From NCBI GenBank assembly GCA_002937555.1, contig PTKB01000027.1, positions 1-16,167 of the forward strand: a stretch of DNA of 16,167 bases, read 5' to 3'. Every line of letters begins with the position of its first letter. The stretch's first letter is position 1. The DNA comes from Alphaproteobacteria bacterium MarineAlpha10_Bin2. GTDB taxonomy: Bacteria > Pseudomonadota > Alphaproteobacteria > UBA828. The position numbers were made by a program, and so were the translations under genes. Positions 7,313-14,518 of the stretch are shown one piece after another. The notes under the pieces were generated by a model, which worked only from the letters and a program-made list of their open reading frames with translations, was not told the DNA's origin and made no database searches.

Positions 7313-8095
7313 ATGGCGGACGCGTACAAAGTTTATTGGCAGCCGGGCTGTACTTCTTGTCTGCGCGCCAAGGAATTTCTGAAAGAGCATGGGATTCCGT
7401 TCGAATCCATCAATGTGCGTGAGGATAACGACGCGATGGCGGACTTGGCGCGCCTTGGAGCAATGTCGATTCCCGTCATCACCCGCGGCGACGACTTCGC
7501 GTTTGCCCAGGAAATTCGTGATTTGGCAGATTTCGTTGGCGTGAAACTCACCCGCGCGCAATTGCCTCCGGCCGAGCTGAATAAGAAAATCGATCTCATC
7601 CTGGCGGCGGCGCAGCGTTTCGTGAAACAGATTCCAGCCGATACATTACGCGTCAATTTGCCGGGGAGAGACCGCAACTGTCTCGATCTTGCCTACCATA
7701 TATTCGTCATTCCGACGGCTTTTCTTGATGCGGTGCGGGGCGGGGCGGTCACCTTCGAGCATTTTGAACGGATGCCGCCGCCTGAATTTGACACGGTGGA
7801 GAAGGTATCCGCCTACGGCCAGGACGTACGTAAGGATTTTGCCGCCTGGTGGCGCGAAGGCACCGTGCCGGGCACGGTGAACACATATTATGGTGTGCAG
7901 CCGACACAAGGCGTGATGGAGCGCACCGCCTGGCACGCGGCGCAGCATTGCCGTCAGCTTATGACCGTGGTGGCGAATGCCGGGTTGGAACCCGACGGCC
8001 CTCTGGGTGAGGCCGAACTTGGCGGCTTGCCGCTTCCCGACGAAGTCTATGACGATGAAGTTCCGATGCAAGCTGGGGCGGCGGCGAACGGGTGA
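7313..8095 (+). CDS. Glutaredoxin-DinB fusion protein
   Basis: A 260-residue two-domain protein. Residues about 4-78 are a glutaredoxin/thioredoxin fold: the CxxC active site PGCTSC (C13, C16), the helix LRAKEFLKEHGIPF, and the cis-proline in MSIPVIT (P54). Residues about 88-225 are a DinB-like four-helix bundle carrying the usual metal triad: H129 in LAYHIF, then H208 and H212 in the AWHAAQH segment of the last helix. The DinB superfamily includes metal-dependent thiol S-transferases and isomerases, so the fusion suggests an enzyme that reduces or transfers a low-molecular-weight thiol (glutathione in proteobacteria), with both steps on one chain. That role is inference. Only a weak G-rich ribosome site precedes the ATG. 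The stop overlaps the GTG of the next gene (GTGA), so the two are translationally coupled. Confidence 0.82.
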   Translation: MADAYKVYWQPGCTSCLRAKEFLKEHGIPFESINVREDNDAMADLARLGAMSIPVITRGDDFAFAQEIRDLADFVGVKLTRAQLPPAELNKKIDLILAAAQRFVKQIPADTLRVNLPGRDRNCLDLAYHIFVIPTAFLDAVRGGAVTFEHFERMPPPEFDTVEKVSAYGQDVRKDFAAWWREGTVPGTVNTYYGVQPTQGVMERTAWHAAQHCRQLMTVVANAGLEPDGPLGEAELGGLPLPDEVYDDEVPMQAGAAANG

Positions 8096-8559
8096 GCGAA
8101 ACGCCCGCCATCCAGGCCGTTATCGTTCCGGTGACGGCATTTCAACAGAACTGTTCGGTCTTCTGGTGAACCCAGACGATGAAATGCACGGTGGTCGATC
8201 CTGGCGGCGATCTTGAACGCATATTGGGCGCCGCCGGCGAATATTATGTCGAAATTGAGAAAATTCTCGTCACGCACGGCCATATCGATCATTCCGGTAA
8301 CGCCGCGGAGTTAGCCGCCCAGCTGGATGTTCCCATCGAGGGGCCCCATCCAGACGATTTTTTCTGGATCGATATGATGACCGAGCAGGGCGAGCAATGG
8401 GTTGTCGCCGGCGCCGGGCTGTTTGGACCGACGCGCTGGCTCGATCAAAGCGACAGCGTCTCCTTCGGTAATTTGATGCTGGCCGTGCTGCATTGCCCCG
8501 GTCACACGCCGGGCCATCCGTTCGTTTCCGACGCCGCGCTGGAGGCTTCGGCAAACTGA
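8092..8559 (+). pseudogene. YcbL/glyoxalase II-like MBL-fold hydrolase with in-frame TGA and internal deletion
   Basis: The GTG at 8092 overlaps the preceding stop. Codons 1-25 end in VTAFQQNCSVFW, then TGA at 8167-8169, then the same frame continues TQTMKCTVVDPGGDLERIL. E. coli YcbL, as I recall it, reads SLIWC at this point, so the TGA replaces a Cys-type codon. The first metal motif is intact (THGHIDH: H62, H64, D66, H67) and so is HCPGHTPGH (H138). Directly after it comes PFVSDAALEASAN and a stop. The family normally has about 70 more residues there, including the bridging Asp (GDV/IF) and the last His (PGHGP). The PFVSDAAL tail resembles the family's usual C-terminus, suggesting an in-frame deletion. 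The dinuclear metal site would be incomplete. Sec at codon 26 is conceivable, but no convincing hairpin follows. Most likely a decaying gene. Confidence 0.68.
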
Positions 8560-8668
8560 CAAAAATCTGTGTGTTCGGCGCTTGAGGCGGAGGGGTTATT
8601 CAGCGTATGTTGACCGCCGCGTACGCTCCCAAAGGGACTGTCGTTGCGCGCATTCGAGCGATTTCGGC

Positions 8669-8684
8669 CGGGCGTTTCCGCCCG
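8669..8684. terminator. GC-rich hairpin upstream of the Mo hydroxylase operon
   Basis: CGGGCG (8669-8674) pairs perfectly with CGCCCG (8679-8684) around a TTTC loop, in the 164 bp gap between the damaged MBL gene and the FAD subunit gene. No T-tract follows, so it could be a factor-assisted terminator of the upstream genes or a leader structure of the operon. Nothing else recognisable is in this gap. Confidence 0.35.
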
Positions 8685-8723
8685 TTCCGGCGACCGACGA
8701 CTAGCACAAATTAAAGGACCGAA

Positions 8724-9590
8724 ATGAACGCCCTTACATATGAATCACCCGGCTCGGTGGATGAGGCGGTGAAACTTCTGGCGGCGGCCGGTAGTGATGC
8801 CAAAATTCTCGCAGGCGGCACCGATCTGCTCGTGCAATTGCGCATGGGCATGATTAAGCCCGCCCTAATTGTTGATGTGAAAAACATATCTGAAACTACT
8901 GTTATTAAAGAAGAAAGCGGAGGCTATCGTGTCGGGTCAGCGGTTTCGGGCGCGGAGTTGGGCGAGCATGACGGTATGAATAATACGTGGCCTGGTGTTG
9001 TTGAGGCGCTCGAGCTGATCGGCTCGACACAGATTCAGGGACGCGCTTCCATGGGCGGAAATTTGTGCAACGCGTCGCCGGCTGCCGATGCCGTTCCCGC
9101 CATGATCCCGGCGGACGCCGTGTGCACGATTGCCGGACCGGATGGACGGCGCGAGGCGCGGGTCGAGGACATCGTTACCGGCCCCGGCCAGACGTCCCTC
9201 AAGGCCGGCGAAATGGTCGTTGATTTTTACTTTCCGCCGCGCCCGGCACGGTCGGGCGATGCATATTTGCGCTTCATTCCGCGTACCGAGATGGATATTG
9301 CCGTGGTTGGCGCCGGAATCAGCTTGACGCTCGACGAGGCGGGCGTTTGCAGCGCGGCCCGCGTCGCGCTTGGCGCCGTCGCAGCGACCCAGCTGGTGGT
9401 CGAAGATGGTGCTGCGGCATTGATTGGTAGCACGCTCGATGATGCCGCGCTGGAGAAACTCGACGCCGCGGCGCGCGCCGCCTGCCGTCCGATCGACGAC
9501 AAGCGCGGAACCATCGAATATCGCACCAAAGTAGCCGGTGTGCTGGCGCGCCGCGCCGCCAAGATCGCGCAGCAGCGCGCCGAGGGCTGA
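8724..9590 (+). CDS. Molybdenum hydroxylase FAD-binding (medium) subunit
   Basis: A 288-residue medium subunit of the xanthine oxidase/CO dehydrogenase family (CoxM/HcrB type), which passes electrons from the iron-sulphur subunit to an acceptor. FAD-binding signatures are seen: KILAGGTDLLVQLRMG (about 28-43), and IQGRASMGGNLCNASPAADAV in the middle of the protein. The C-terminal CoxM-type domain begins near SDAYLRF-like GDAYLRFIPR. Length is normal. AAAGGA lies about 6 nt before the ATG. It is the first gene of a four-gene plus-strand operon; the [2Fe-2S] gene starts 3 nt after its TGA. The Mo subunit lacks the CO dehydrogenase form I motif, so the substrate is not CO but probably an aromatic, purine-like or aldehyde compound, undetermined. 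Confidence 0.92.
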   Translation: MNALTYESPGSVDEAVKLLAAAGSDAKILAGGTDLLVQLRMGMIKPALIVDVKNISETTVIKEESGGYRVGSAVSGAELGEHDGMNNTWPGVVEALELIGSTQIQGRASMGGNLCNASPAADAVPAMIPADAVCTIAGPDGRREARVEDIVTGPGQTSLKAGEMVVDFYFPPRPARSGDAYLRFIPRTEMDIAVVGAGISLTLDEAGVCSAARVALGAVAATQLVVEDGAAALIGSTLDDAALEKLDAAARAACRPIDDKRGTIEYRTKVAGVLARRAAKIAQQRAEG

Positions 9591-9593
9591 ACA

Positions 9594-10070
9594 ATGGCTA
9601 AAATTCACGTCTCCACTACCGTAAACGGCGAGCCCACCGAGTTTTTATGCGAGCCCCAGCAGACCCTTCTCGACGTTCTGCGCGATGAGTTGCGTCTAAC
9701 TGGCAGCAAGGAAGGCTGCGCCACGGGTGATTGCGGCGCCTGCAGCGTCACCCTTTACGGCCGCCTGATCTGTTCCTGCCTGGCGCTCGGCGCCGAGGCG
9801 GAGGGCCATGAGATCGAGACCATCGAAGGCATGGCAGACGGCGACAGCTTCCATCCGCTGCAGCAGAAATTTCTCGAACATGCAGCGCTGCAATGCGGCA
9901 TCTGCACGCCGGGCTTTCTGGTTGCCGCCAAATCGCTGTTGGAAAGGAACTCCGATCCCAGCGAAACCGAAGTGCGCTATTGGTTGGCCGGAAATCTTTG
10001 TCGCTGTACGGGATATGATAAAATTATTCGCGCTGTGCTCGAATGCGCCGCCGACATGAGAGGAGCCTGA
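9594..10070 (+). CDS. Molybdenum hydroxylase [2Fe-2S] (small) subunit
   Basis: A 158-residue small subunit carrying two [2Fe-2S] clusters that relay electrons from molybdenum to FAD. The N-terminal plant-ferredoxin-like domain has C42, C47, C50 and C62 (GCATGDCGAC, then the ICSC segment). The C-terminal helical domain has C101, C104 (QCGICTPG) and C136, C138 (NLCRCTGYD). All eight ligands are present, and length and spacing are typical of CoxS/HcrC-type subunits. The ATG is 3 nt after the FAD-subunit stop, and the stop is followed within 2 nt by the Mo-subunit ATG, so the three subunits are co-translated from one mRNA. No Tat signal is seen, so the complex is predicted to be cytoplasmic. Confidence 0.95.
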   Translation: MAKIHVSTTVNGEPTEFLCEPQQTLLDVLRDELRLTGSKEGCATGDCGACSVTLYGRLICSCLALGAEAEGHEIETIEGMADGDSFHPLQQKFLEHAALQCGICTPGFLVAAKSLLERNSDPSETEVRYWLAGNLCRCTGYDKIIRAVLECAADMRGA

Positions 10071-10072
10071 CC

Positions 10073-12340
10073 ATGACGAGTGAGAACGGTGAACTGAAAT
10101 GGGTCGGTAAAAGCCCGATCCGTCCTGACGGCGCCGACAAAGTGACGGGACGCGCCAAGTTCGGCGCCGATCTCATGCTCCCCGGTATGCTGGTCGGTAA
10201 AGTTCTGCGCAGCCCGCACGCGCATGCGAAGATCAAATCCATCGACACGTCCAAGGCCGAGGCATTGCCCGGCGTGAAAGCGGTGGTGACTTCTGCCGAT
10301 ATGGCCGAAATGCAGCCAGAGTGGGTTGCGGCGGGTGAAGTGCAAATTAATTTTCTCGATCTCTCGAACAACATATTGGCCAGCGGCAAAGTGCTTTATG
10401 ACGGTCATGCCGTGGCCGCCGTGGCGGCGACAAATTCGGCCATCGCCAATGCTGCATTGGAACTGATCGAAGTAGATTACGAAGTACTGCCACATGTTAT
10501 CGATGTCGAAGAAGCTATGGCGCCGGATGCTCCCATCCTGCATGACGATATGTTCACGCAAGGTGTAACGCCGACTCCGGACAAACCATCCAACGTGTTC
10601 AAAGAAGTCGATATCGCCGTGGGCGATGTCGAAGCAGGATTTGCCAAGGCCGATCTCATTGTCGAGCGCAGCTTCAAAACGGCAGCGGTGCATCAAGGCT
10701 ATATCGAGCCGCACGCCGCTGTGGCGAGCTTCAGCGAAGACGGCCAAGCAGAGCTTTGGTGCTGCACCCAGGGCCATTTCACCGTGCGCGCCTATTGCGC
10801 CAAATTGCTCGGCATGGACCTTTCAGATTTACGTGTGACCGCGTCCGAGATTGGCGGCGGTTTCGGCGGCAAAACCACGGTTTATTTGGAGCCGGTCGCG
10901 CTCTTGCTGTCGCGCAAGGCCGGACGTCCGGTACGCGCCGTGATGACACGCGAGGAAGTGTTCCGAGCCTCCGGCCCCACCTCCGGCGCCTCGACCTGGG
11001 CCAAAATTGGTGTGACCAAGGACGGAAAAATTGTCGCTGGCGAAGCGATTCTAAAGTATCAGGCTGGCGCCTTCGCCAGTTCGCCTATTCAGCCCGGCTG
11101 TATGTGCGCCTTTGCGCCCTACGATGTCGAGAACGTCAAGGTGAAGGGCTACGACGTTGTGAGCAATCGGCCCAAGGTGGCCGCCTACCGCGCGCCTGGC
11201 GCGCCGATTTCCGAACACGCGGTCGAATCCGTATTGGATGAGATTGCCAAGAAACTCGGCATCGATCCGCTGGAACTGCGTGAGAAAAACGCTGCCAAGG
11301 AAGGCACCAACGCCGCATACGGCCCCAAATTCGGCCCCATCGGCTTTGCCGACACGTTGGCGGCGGCCAAGGCGCATCCGCATTACTCGGCGCCGCTCGG
11401 ACCCAATCAGGGCAGGGGTGTGGCGTCGGGCTTCTGGTTTAATATCGGCGGCGAAAGTTGCGCCACGCTGAATGTCGGCGAAGACGGAACGTTGGTGCTC
11501 GCCACTGGTAGCCCGGACATCGGTGGTTCACGTGCTTCCATGGCCATCATGGCGGCGGAAACTCTCGGCATCGACGTGGCCGATGTTCGGCCGATCGTCG
11601 CCGATACCGCTTCGCTCGGATACACTTTCCTTACCGGTGGCAGCCGCGTCACTTTTGCCACTGGCATGGCGGTGATCGAAGCGTCCAAGCAGGTTATCGA
11701 GACATTGCGCGAGCGCGCTGCAAAGATCTGGGATATCAGTATTGACGCGGTGATTTGGGAAGACGGCTTTGCCAAACCGGCGGGTGCGAACGCGGGAGAG
11801 TTTGAGCCGATGTCTTTGGGCGAGATCGCCGCCCAGGCCGGCAAGACGGGTGGCCCGATTTCCGCCAATTCATCGATTAACGCTGAGGGCGCCGGGCCCG
11901 GCTTCGGCACGCATATTTGTGATGTGGAAGTGGATCTGGAAACCGGCGCCGTGACGGTGCTGCGCTATACGGCCGTGCAAGATTGCGGCAAGGCTATTCA
12001 TAAAGCCTATGTGGAAGGCCAAATTCAAGGCGGCGCGGCGCAGGGCATCGGCTGGGCGCTGAACGAGGAATATATCTATAACGATGAGGGCCGGCTCGAT
12101 AATCCGGGCTTCCTCGATTACCGCATTCCGGTCGCCTCAGATCTCCCCATGATCGACACGGTGATCGTCGAGGTGGCCAATCCCAACCACCCCTACGGTG
12201 TGCGCGGTGTCGGCGAGGTACCGATTATCCCGCCCATGGCGGCTGTGGGGAATGCCATTGACAGCGCTATTGGCGTGCGCATGACGGACCTGCCGATGTC
12301 GCCACCGAAGATTCTGGCGGCGCTCGACAATGGCTCCTAA
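10073..12340 (+). CDS. Molybdenum hydroxylase large (molybdopterin-binding) subunit
   Basis: A 755-residue catalytic subunit of the xanthine dehydrogenase family that hydroxylates its substrate with water at a molybdenum-cytosine-dinucleotide-type cofactor. The ATG at 10073 is chosen because AGGAG (10061-10065) precedes it by 7 nt, rather than an in-frame codon at 10043. Motifs: the fused aldehyde oxidase a/b hammerhead domain from about 20-130; the Mo-cofactor loop GGGFGGK (261-267); VAAYRAPGAP (about 369-378); and the catalytic glutamate in GVRGVGEVPIIPP (E715). Position 371-378 reads AYRAPGAP, not the AYRCSFR of CO dehydrogenase form I, so CO oxidation is excluded. Candidate substrates include aromatic acyl-CoAs, N-heterocycles or aldehydes. 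Length is slightly shorter than average but no domain is missing. Confidence 0.94.
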   Translation: MTSENGELKWVGKSPIRPDGADKVTGRAKFGADLMLPGMLVGKVLRSPHAHAKIKSIDTSKAEALPGVKAVVTSADMAEMQPEWVAAGEVQINFLDLSNNILASGKVLYDGHAVAAVAATNSAIANAALELIEVDYEVLPHVIDVEEAMAPDAPILHDDMFTQGVTPTPDKPSNVFKEVDIAVGDVEAGFAKADLIVERSFKTAAVHQGYIEPHAAVASFSEDGQAELWCCTQGHFTVRAYCAKLLGMDLSDLRVTASEIGGGFGGKTTVYLEPVALLLSRKAGRPVRAVMTREEVFRASGPTSGASTWAKIGVTKDGKIVAGEAILKYQAGAFASSPIQPGCMCAFAPYDVENVKVKGYDVVSNRPKVAAYRAPGAPISEHAVESVLDEIAKKLGIDPLELREKNAAKEGTNAAYGPKFGPIGFADTLAAAKAHPHYSAPLGPNQGRGVASGFWFNIGGESCATLNVGEDGTLVLATGSPDIGGSRASMAIMAAETLGIDVADVRPIVADTASLGYTFLTGGSRVTFATGMAVIEASKQVIETLRERAAKIWDISIDAVIWEDGFAKPAGANAGEFEPMSLGEIAAQAGKTGGPISANSSINAEGAGPGFGTHICDVEVDLETGAVTVLRYTAVQDCGKAIHKAYVEGQIQGGAAQGIGWALNEEYIYNDEGRLDNPGFLDYRIPVASDLPMIDTVIVEVANPNHPYGVRGVGEVPIIPPMAAVGNAIDSAIGVRMTDLPMSPPKILAALDNGS

Positions 12341-12362
12341 AAGCGCGTAAGGGCATTTGAGG

Positions 12363-12611
12363 ATGGCGCGCATCATCCTCACCTCGGGCCTCGGTAATCA
12401 ATATGCCGGCGGCCAAACCGAGTTCGAGATCGAGGCGGCGAATGTGCGCCGCCTCATCGCCGCGCTGGAAGAGCGCTTCCCCGGCATCGGCCCCGAGTTG
12501 GAGCGTGAAATGGCCGTCGCTATTGACGGCGAAATTTACCAGGACCCTTTCCTGGAAACCATCGCGCCTGAAAGCGAAGTTTATTTCCTGCCACGCATCG
12601 GCGGCGGGTAG
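12363..12611 (+). CDS. MoaD/ThiS-family sulfur-carrier-like protein
   Basis: An 82-residue ubiquitin-fold protein: strand MARIILTSGL, helix VRRLIAALEERFPG, then AVAIDGEIYQDPFLETI, and the final PRIGGG. The Gly-Gly terminus is the hallmark of MoaD/ThiS carriers, which are thiocarboxylated and donate sulphur to molybdopterin or thiazole. A third terminal Gly is slightly unusual. I chose the ATG at 12363 over a TTG at 12357 because AAGGG spacing is better. It follows the Mo subunit by 22 nt and probably belongs to the operon, perhaps supporting cofactor assembly or sulphuration of this enzyme; that link is inference. It converges with the 2OG oxygenase gene, leaving 30 bp between the stops. Confidence 0.8.
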   Translation: MARIILTSGLGNQYAGGQTEFEIEAANVRRLIAALEERFPGIGPELEREMAVAIDGEIYQDPFLETIAPESEVYFLPRIGGG

Positions 12612-12618
12612 CGGTGCG

Positions 12619-12636
12619 CCGGACGTGGCCGGTTTT
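12619..12636 (+). terminator. Weak hairpin plus T-run after the MoaD-like gene
   Basis: CCGG (12619-12622) pairs with CCGG (12629-12632) around ACGTGG and is followed by TTTT (12633-12636). It lies 8 nt after the MoaD-like stop, in the 30 bp gap before the convergent 2OG oxygenase gene. The stem is only 4 bp, so this is tentative. Confidence 0.3.
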
Positions 12637-12641
12637 GGGGC

Positions 12642-13214
12642 TCAAGAACCGATATAACTAAGCCATCCCGTGATGATGTATTTTTCTTCTTTCGGCGCCG
12701 GGATGCCGCGGTGGGTGTGGGTGAAACCGGCGGGCCATATGTTGGTGACGCCCTTTTTGGCCGGGCTAATATAATCCTGATAAACGAATTCCGTGCCGCC
12801 GCCCTCTTTGACGGTATTGAGGTTGGTCTGGAAAGCGAGCACGCGGTGTGCGATATCGAGCCCGCTCGATTCATAGTGCTCGCCGAAAAAAGCGCCGCCC
12901 GGTTCGTAATGTTGAACTTGCGGAGGCTCCAAAAATCCGACTTTGGCGCCGCTTGTGGCCAGCACGGGGAACTCCTTCATGTAAAGTTTCATGCTCGACA
13001 TCACATGTTCGCGATAGGCGCGGACGGCTTCCGTGTAAATTTCGATCGGCAAGCAGTTGAGGCTGACGTCTTCGGAATCCTTCCACTCCTTGTCGACGCC
13101 TTTGGCGCTGATTCCGGCATGCGCAAAACCGAGTTCCTTTGCCGTCTTGAAGCCATTAATCAGACGATCGCAGAGGGCGGGTTGCTCCATTTTGTATGAC
13201 TTGATCCACTGCAT
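12642..13214 (-). CDS. 2-oxoglutarate/Fe(II)-dependent oxygenase (prolyl 4-hydroxylase-like)
   Basis: A 190-residue single-domain oxygenase with a double-stranded beta-helix core. The iron triad is readable: H113-x-E115 in GEHYESSG and the distal H168 in THTHRG. The lysine K178 (EEKYIITGW), ten residues after H168, fits the 2-oxoglutarate-binding position of prolyl-4-hydroxylase-type enzymes. The preceding QHYEPGGAFF and the GGGTEFVYQDYISPAKKG loop are also typical. The acidic ligand is Glu rather than the commoner Asp. The start is not certain: the ATG at 13214 has only a weak ribosome site and another ATG lies 8 codons in. It is last in the minus-strand operon, 70 bp after the unrecognised gene. 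Substrate unknown; its place in a selenoprotein operon is notable. Confidence 0.83.
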   Translation of the reverse strand: MQWIKSYKMEQPALCDRLINGFKTAKELGFAHAGISAKGVDKEWKDSEDVSLNCLPIEIYTEAVRAYREHVMSSMKLYMKEFPVLATSGAKVGFLEPPQVQHYEPGGAFFGEHYESSGLDIAHRVLAFQTNLNTVKEGGGTEFVYQDYISPAKKGVTNIWPAGFTHTHRGIPAPKEEKYIITGWLSYIGS

Positions 13215-13284
13215 TGCGAGTTCTCGCGAGATTTGAACGAAATCGCTTAACTTTATGATTCAGGACGAAATTTATCCAGAGCAA

Positions 13285-13812
13285 TTAGCCGTCATTCAGA
13301 TGATGCGAAGACGGTACGAGAAACCATTCTCCGATCAGCGCCAGTTCCGCATCCGCGTTCGTCATTAGTTTGTTCCGCAAACCCTGAAGCAGGCCGCCGA
13401 ACGCCGTCTCTTGCCAAAACCAGTCCTGGATATCACGGCCCGAGGCATTGCCGGGCTGGGCCGTCGCGGCATCCAGGTAGAAGGCCTTGAGATCGTCCAC
13501 GGCGAGGCGCAATCCTTCAGAGGTGGAGATGCCCAGGACCGGTGTGTCCTTGGGTTCCCCTTCTATGAACGACAGCACCACTTCGCGTGCTATTTCCACC
13601 GTCAATCCGCTGGCGCCGAGATTGGATCGTCCGCAATTTTCAATCGCCATATCGTACCATGGCCAAAGGCTTTTCATCTCGCGCTCGACAATTTGTCGTG
13701 ACGTTTCGTCCGTTCGGCGGTGGGCGGGGGGAGAGAGATTGATCGGGCAAACCCAGCCCTCCATCTCCGCTTCCGTCGCTTTCGGTGCCTCTTCCGCGTA
13801 ATCCTCCAGCAC
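13285..13812 (-). CDS. Unrecognised protein in the selenoprotein operon
   Basis: I do not recognise this family. The frame encodes 175 residues from a GTG at 13812, six nt after the preceding gene's TAA, with AAGG about 5 nt upstream. An in-frame ATG some 16 codons later (MEGWVCPINLSPP) is an alternative start. The protein is soluble, acidic and probably mostly helical, with no signal peptide or membrane segment. Notable parts are GWVCPINLSPP, an acid/aromatic patch MKSLWPWYDMAIENCGRSN, GLTVEIAREVVLSFIEGEPKD, and a C-terminal helix-rich region (DWFWQETAFGGLLQGLRNKL). Two cysteines (in WVCP and ENCG) could be redox or metal residues. Tight linkage to the selenoprotein-B-family gene suggests a partner or accessory role. 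Codon usage and GC look like its neighbours, so it is probably a real gene. Confidence 0.72.
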   Translation of the reverse strand: MLEDYAEEAPKATEAEMEGWVCPINLSPPAHRRTDETSRQIVEREMKSLWPWYDMAIENCGRSNLGASGLTVEIAREVVLSFIEGEPKDTPVLGISTSEGLRLAVDDLKAFYLDAATAQPGNASGRDIQDWFWQETAFGGLLQGLRNKLMTNADAELALIGEWFLVPSSHHLNDG

Positions 13813-13818
13813 TGGGCC

Positions 13819-14502
13819 TTATTTCGCCTGTAGCAATTCGAGCGTCGCCATCAAAACGCGGCGTTGAAAGGGCACGTCGTTGGGCGGTCCGAACGGCCGG
13901 CCAAGCTCGAACGGAACCCACAAGGCGCGCGGCGGCCGGGTCTTCTCGCTATGTAGGCGTATCAGGCTGATTTGCGTCGTCGCCAACCCTTCTTCTTCCA
14001 AATAATGTGCCAGCCCGCCCACGGCGCGCGTGCAAAAGGGTCAGATCGGGACGAGCAGAACCGCGTTGACGCCGTCCGCTTTCAGGAGACCGGCCATTTG
14101 GCGCGTTGGCGCTTCCATTTCCTCGGGCGCCGTCGAACCCTGAAACGCGTAATGGTATTTTGCCACCGATTCGATTACGCCTTCCTCGGCCAACTCGTTG
14201 AGCCGATCGATGGGGAAGCAGACGTTCATATCCTGCTGATAACCGGCACGGTCGAAATTGGTCGAAACGTGGCTCATGACCAAGTCCTCCGTCGCCGTCT
14301 CGCCCAATATGACGCGGTAATCCGTAGCGCCCCATTCGAACGGCCGGTCGCCACGCCGCTGCAGGCCCGCCGTCGAGACCACCGCCACCCGGCATTCCGG
14401 GAGCGCCGGCGCCCGCACCCACGGGTCGTTGTCAAATTCAGGGCATTCCAGTTCGATCAATTCCTCGCGCATCAACGCATCGATGTCTTCCAGTCGAGTC
14501 AT
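13819..14502 (-). CDS. Glycine/sarcosine/betaine reductase selenoprotein B-family protein, probable Sec at residue 154
   Basis: Two abutting same-frame segments, 14044-14502 and 13819-14040, are separated only by TGA at 14041-14043. Read through, they give a normal 227-residue member of the small GrdB/PrdB-like family: DRPFEWGATDYRVI (52-65), VMSHVSTNFDRAGYQQD (75-91), FPIDRLNELAEEGVI, then VNAVLLVPI-Sec-PFCTRAVGGLAHYLE, and RPPRALWVPFELGRPFGPP. The U-x-x-C arrangement (Sec154, C157) is the redox centre of this family, where Sec or Cys is known. The chemistry of the short non-GrdB members is not settled; reduction of a C-S, C-N or C-Se type bond is plausible. AAGGAG lies 6 nt before the ATG. 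It starts 16 bp after selD, and a hairpin with loop CGTGG follows the TGA (14013-14029). A nonsense mutation is unlikely given both intact halves and the motif. Confidence 0.88.
14013..14043 (-). promoter_or_regulatory. Recoding TGA and downstream bSECIS-like hairpin (selenoprotein B-family gene)
   Basis: TGA is at 14043-14041. On the minus strand GCGCGC (14029-14024) pairs with GCGGGC (14018-14013), one G-G mismatch in six, around the loop CGTGG (14023-14019). The loop begins 18 nt after the TGA, within the distance at which bacterial SECIS elements work, and contains a GG pair as in the E. coli fdhF element. The fold is by eye. Confidence 0.6.
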
Positions 14503-14518
14503 GCGAACTCCTTATTTT

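Noticed and set aside
8557..8559. Second TGA in the MBL gene as a selenocysteine codon with a hidden C-terminus
   Set aside because: The read-through frame and the other frames up to 8723 contain neither the GD(V/I)F nor the PGHGP motif, so the missing part is not downstream.
9977..10777. 266-codon minus-strand frame across the Mo hydroxylase small and large subunits
   Set aside because: Mirror of strongly conserved genes; its translation has no known motif.
10073..12340. Aerobic CO dehydrogenase (CoxL form I)
   Set aside because: The active-site loop reads AYRAPGAP rather than AYRCSFR, so the catalytic Cys of CO dehydrogenase is missing.
12642..12644. TGA stop of the 2OG oxygenase as a possible selenocysteine codon
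   Set aside because: The beta-helix core is finished by this point and the following frame runs antisense into the MoaD-like gene without homology.
12711..13199. 162-codon plus-strand frame opposite the 2OG oxygenase
   Set aside because: The opposite strand holds a complete iron triad and 2OG lysine; this frame has nothing recognisable.
13222..13231. TCTCGCGAGA palindrome just before the 2OG oxygenase start
   Set aside because: A 10-bp self-complementary site is expected by chance at this GC content and it lies close to the start codon; no support for a function.
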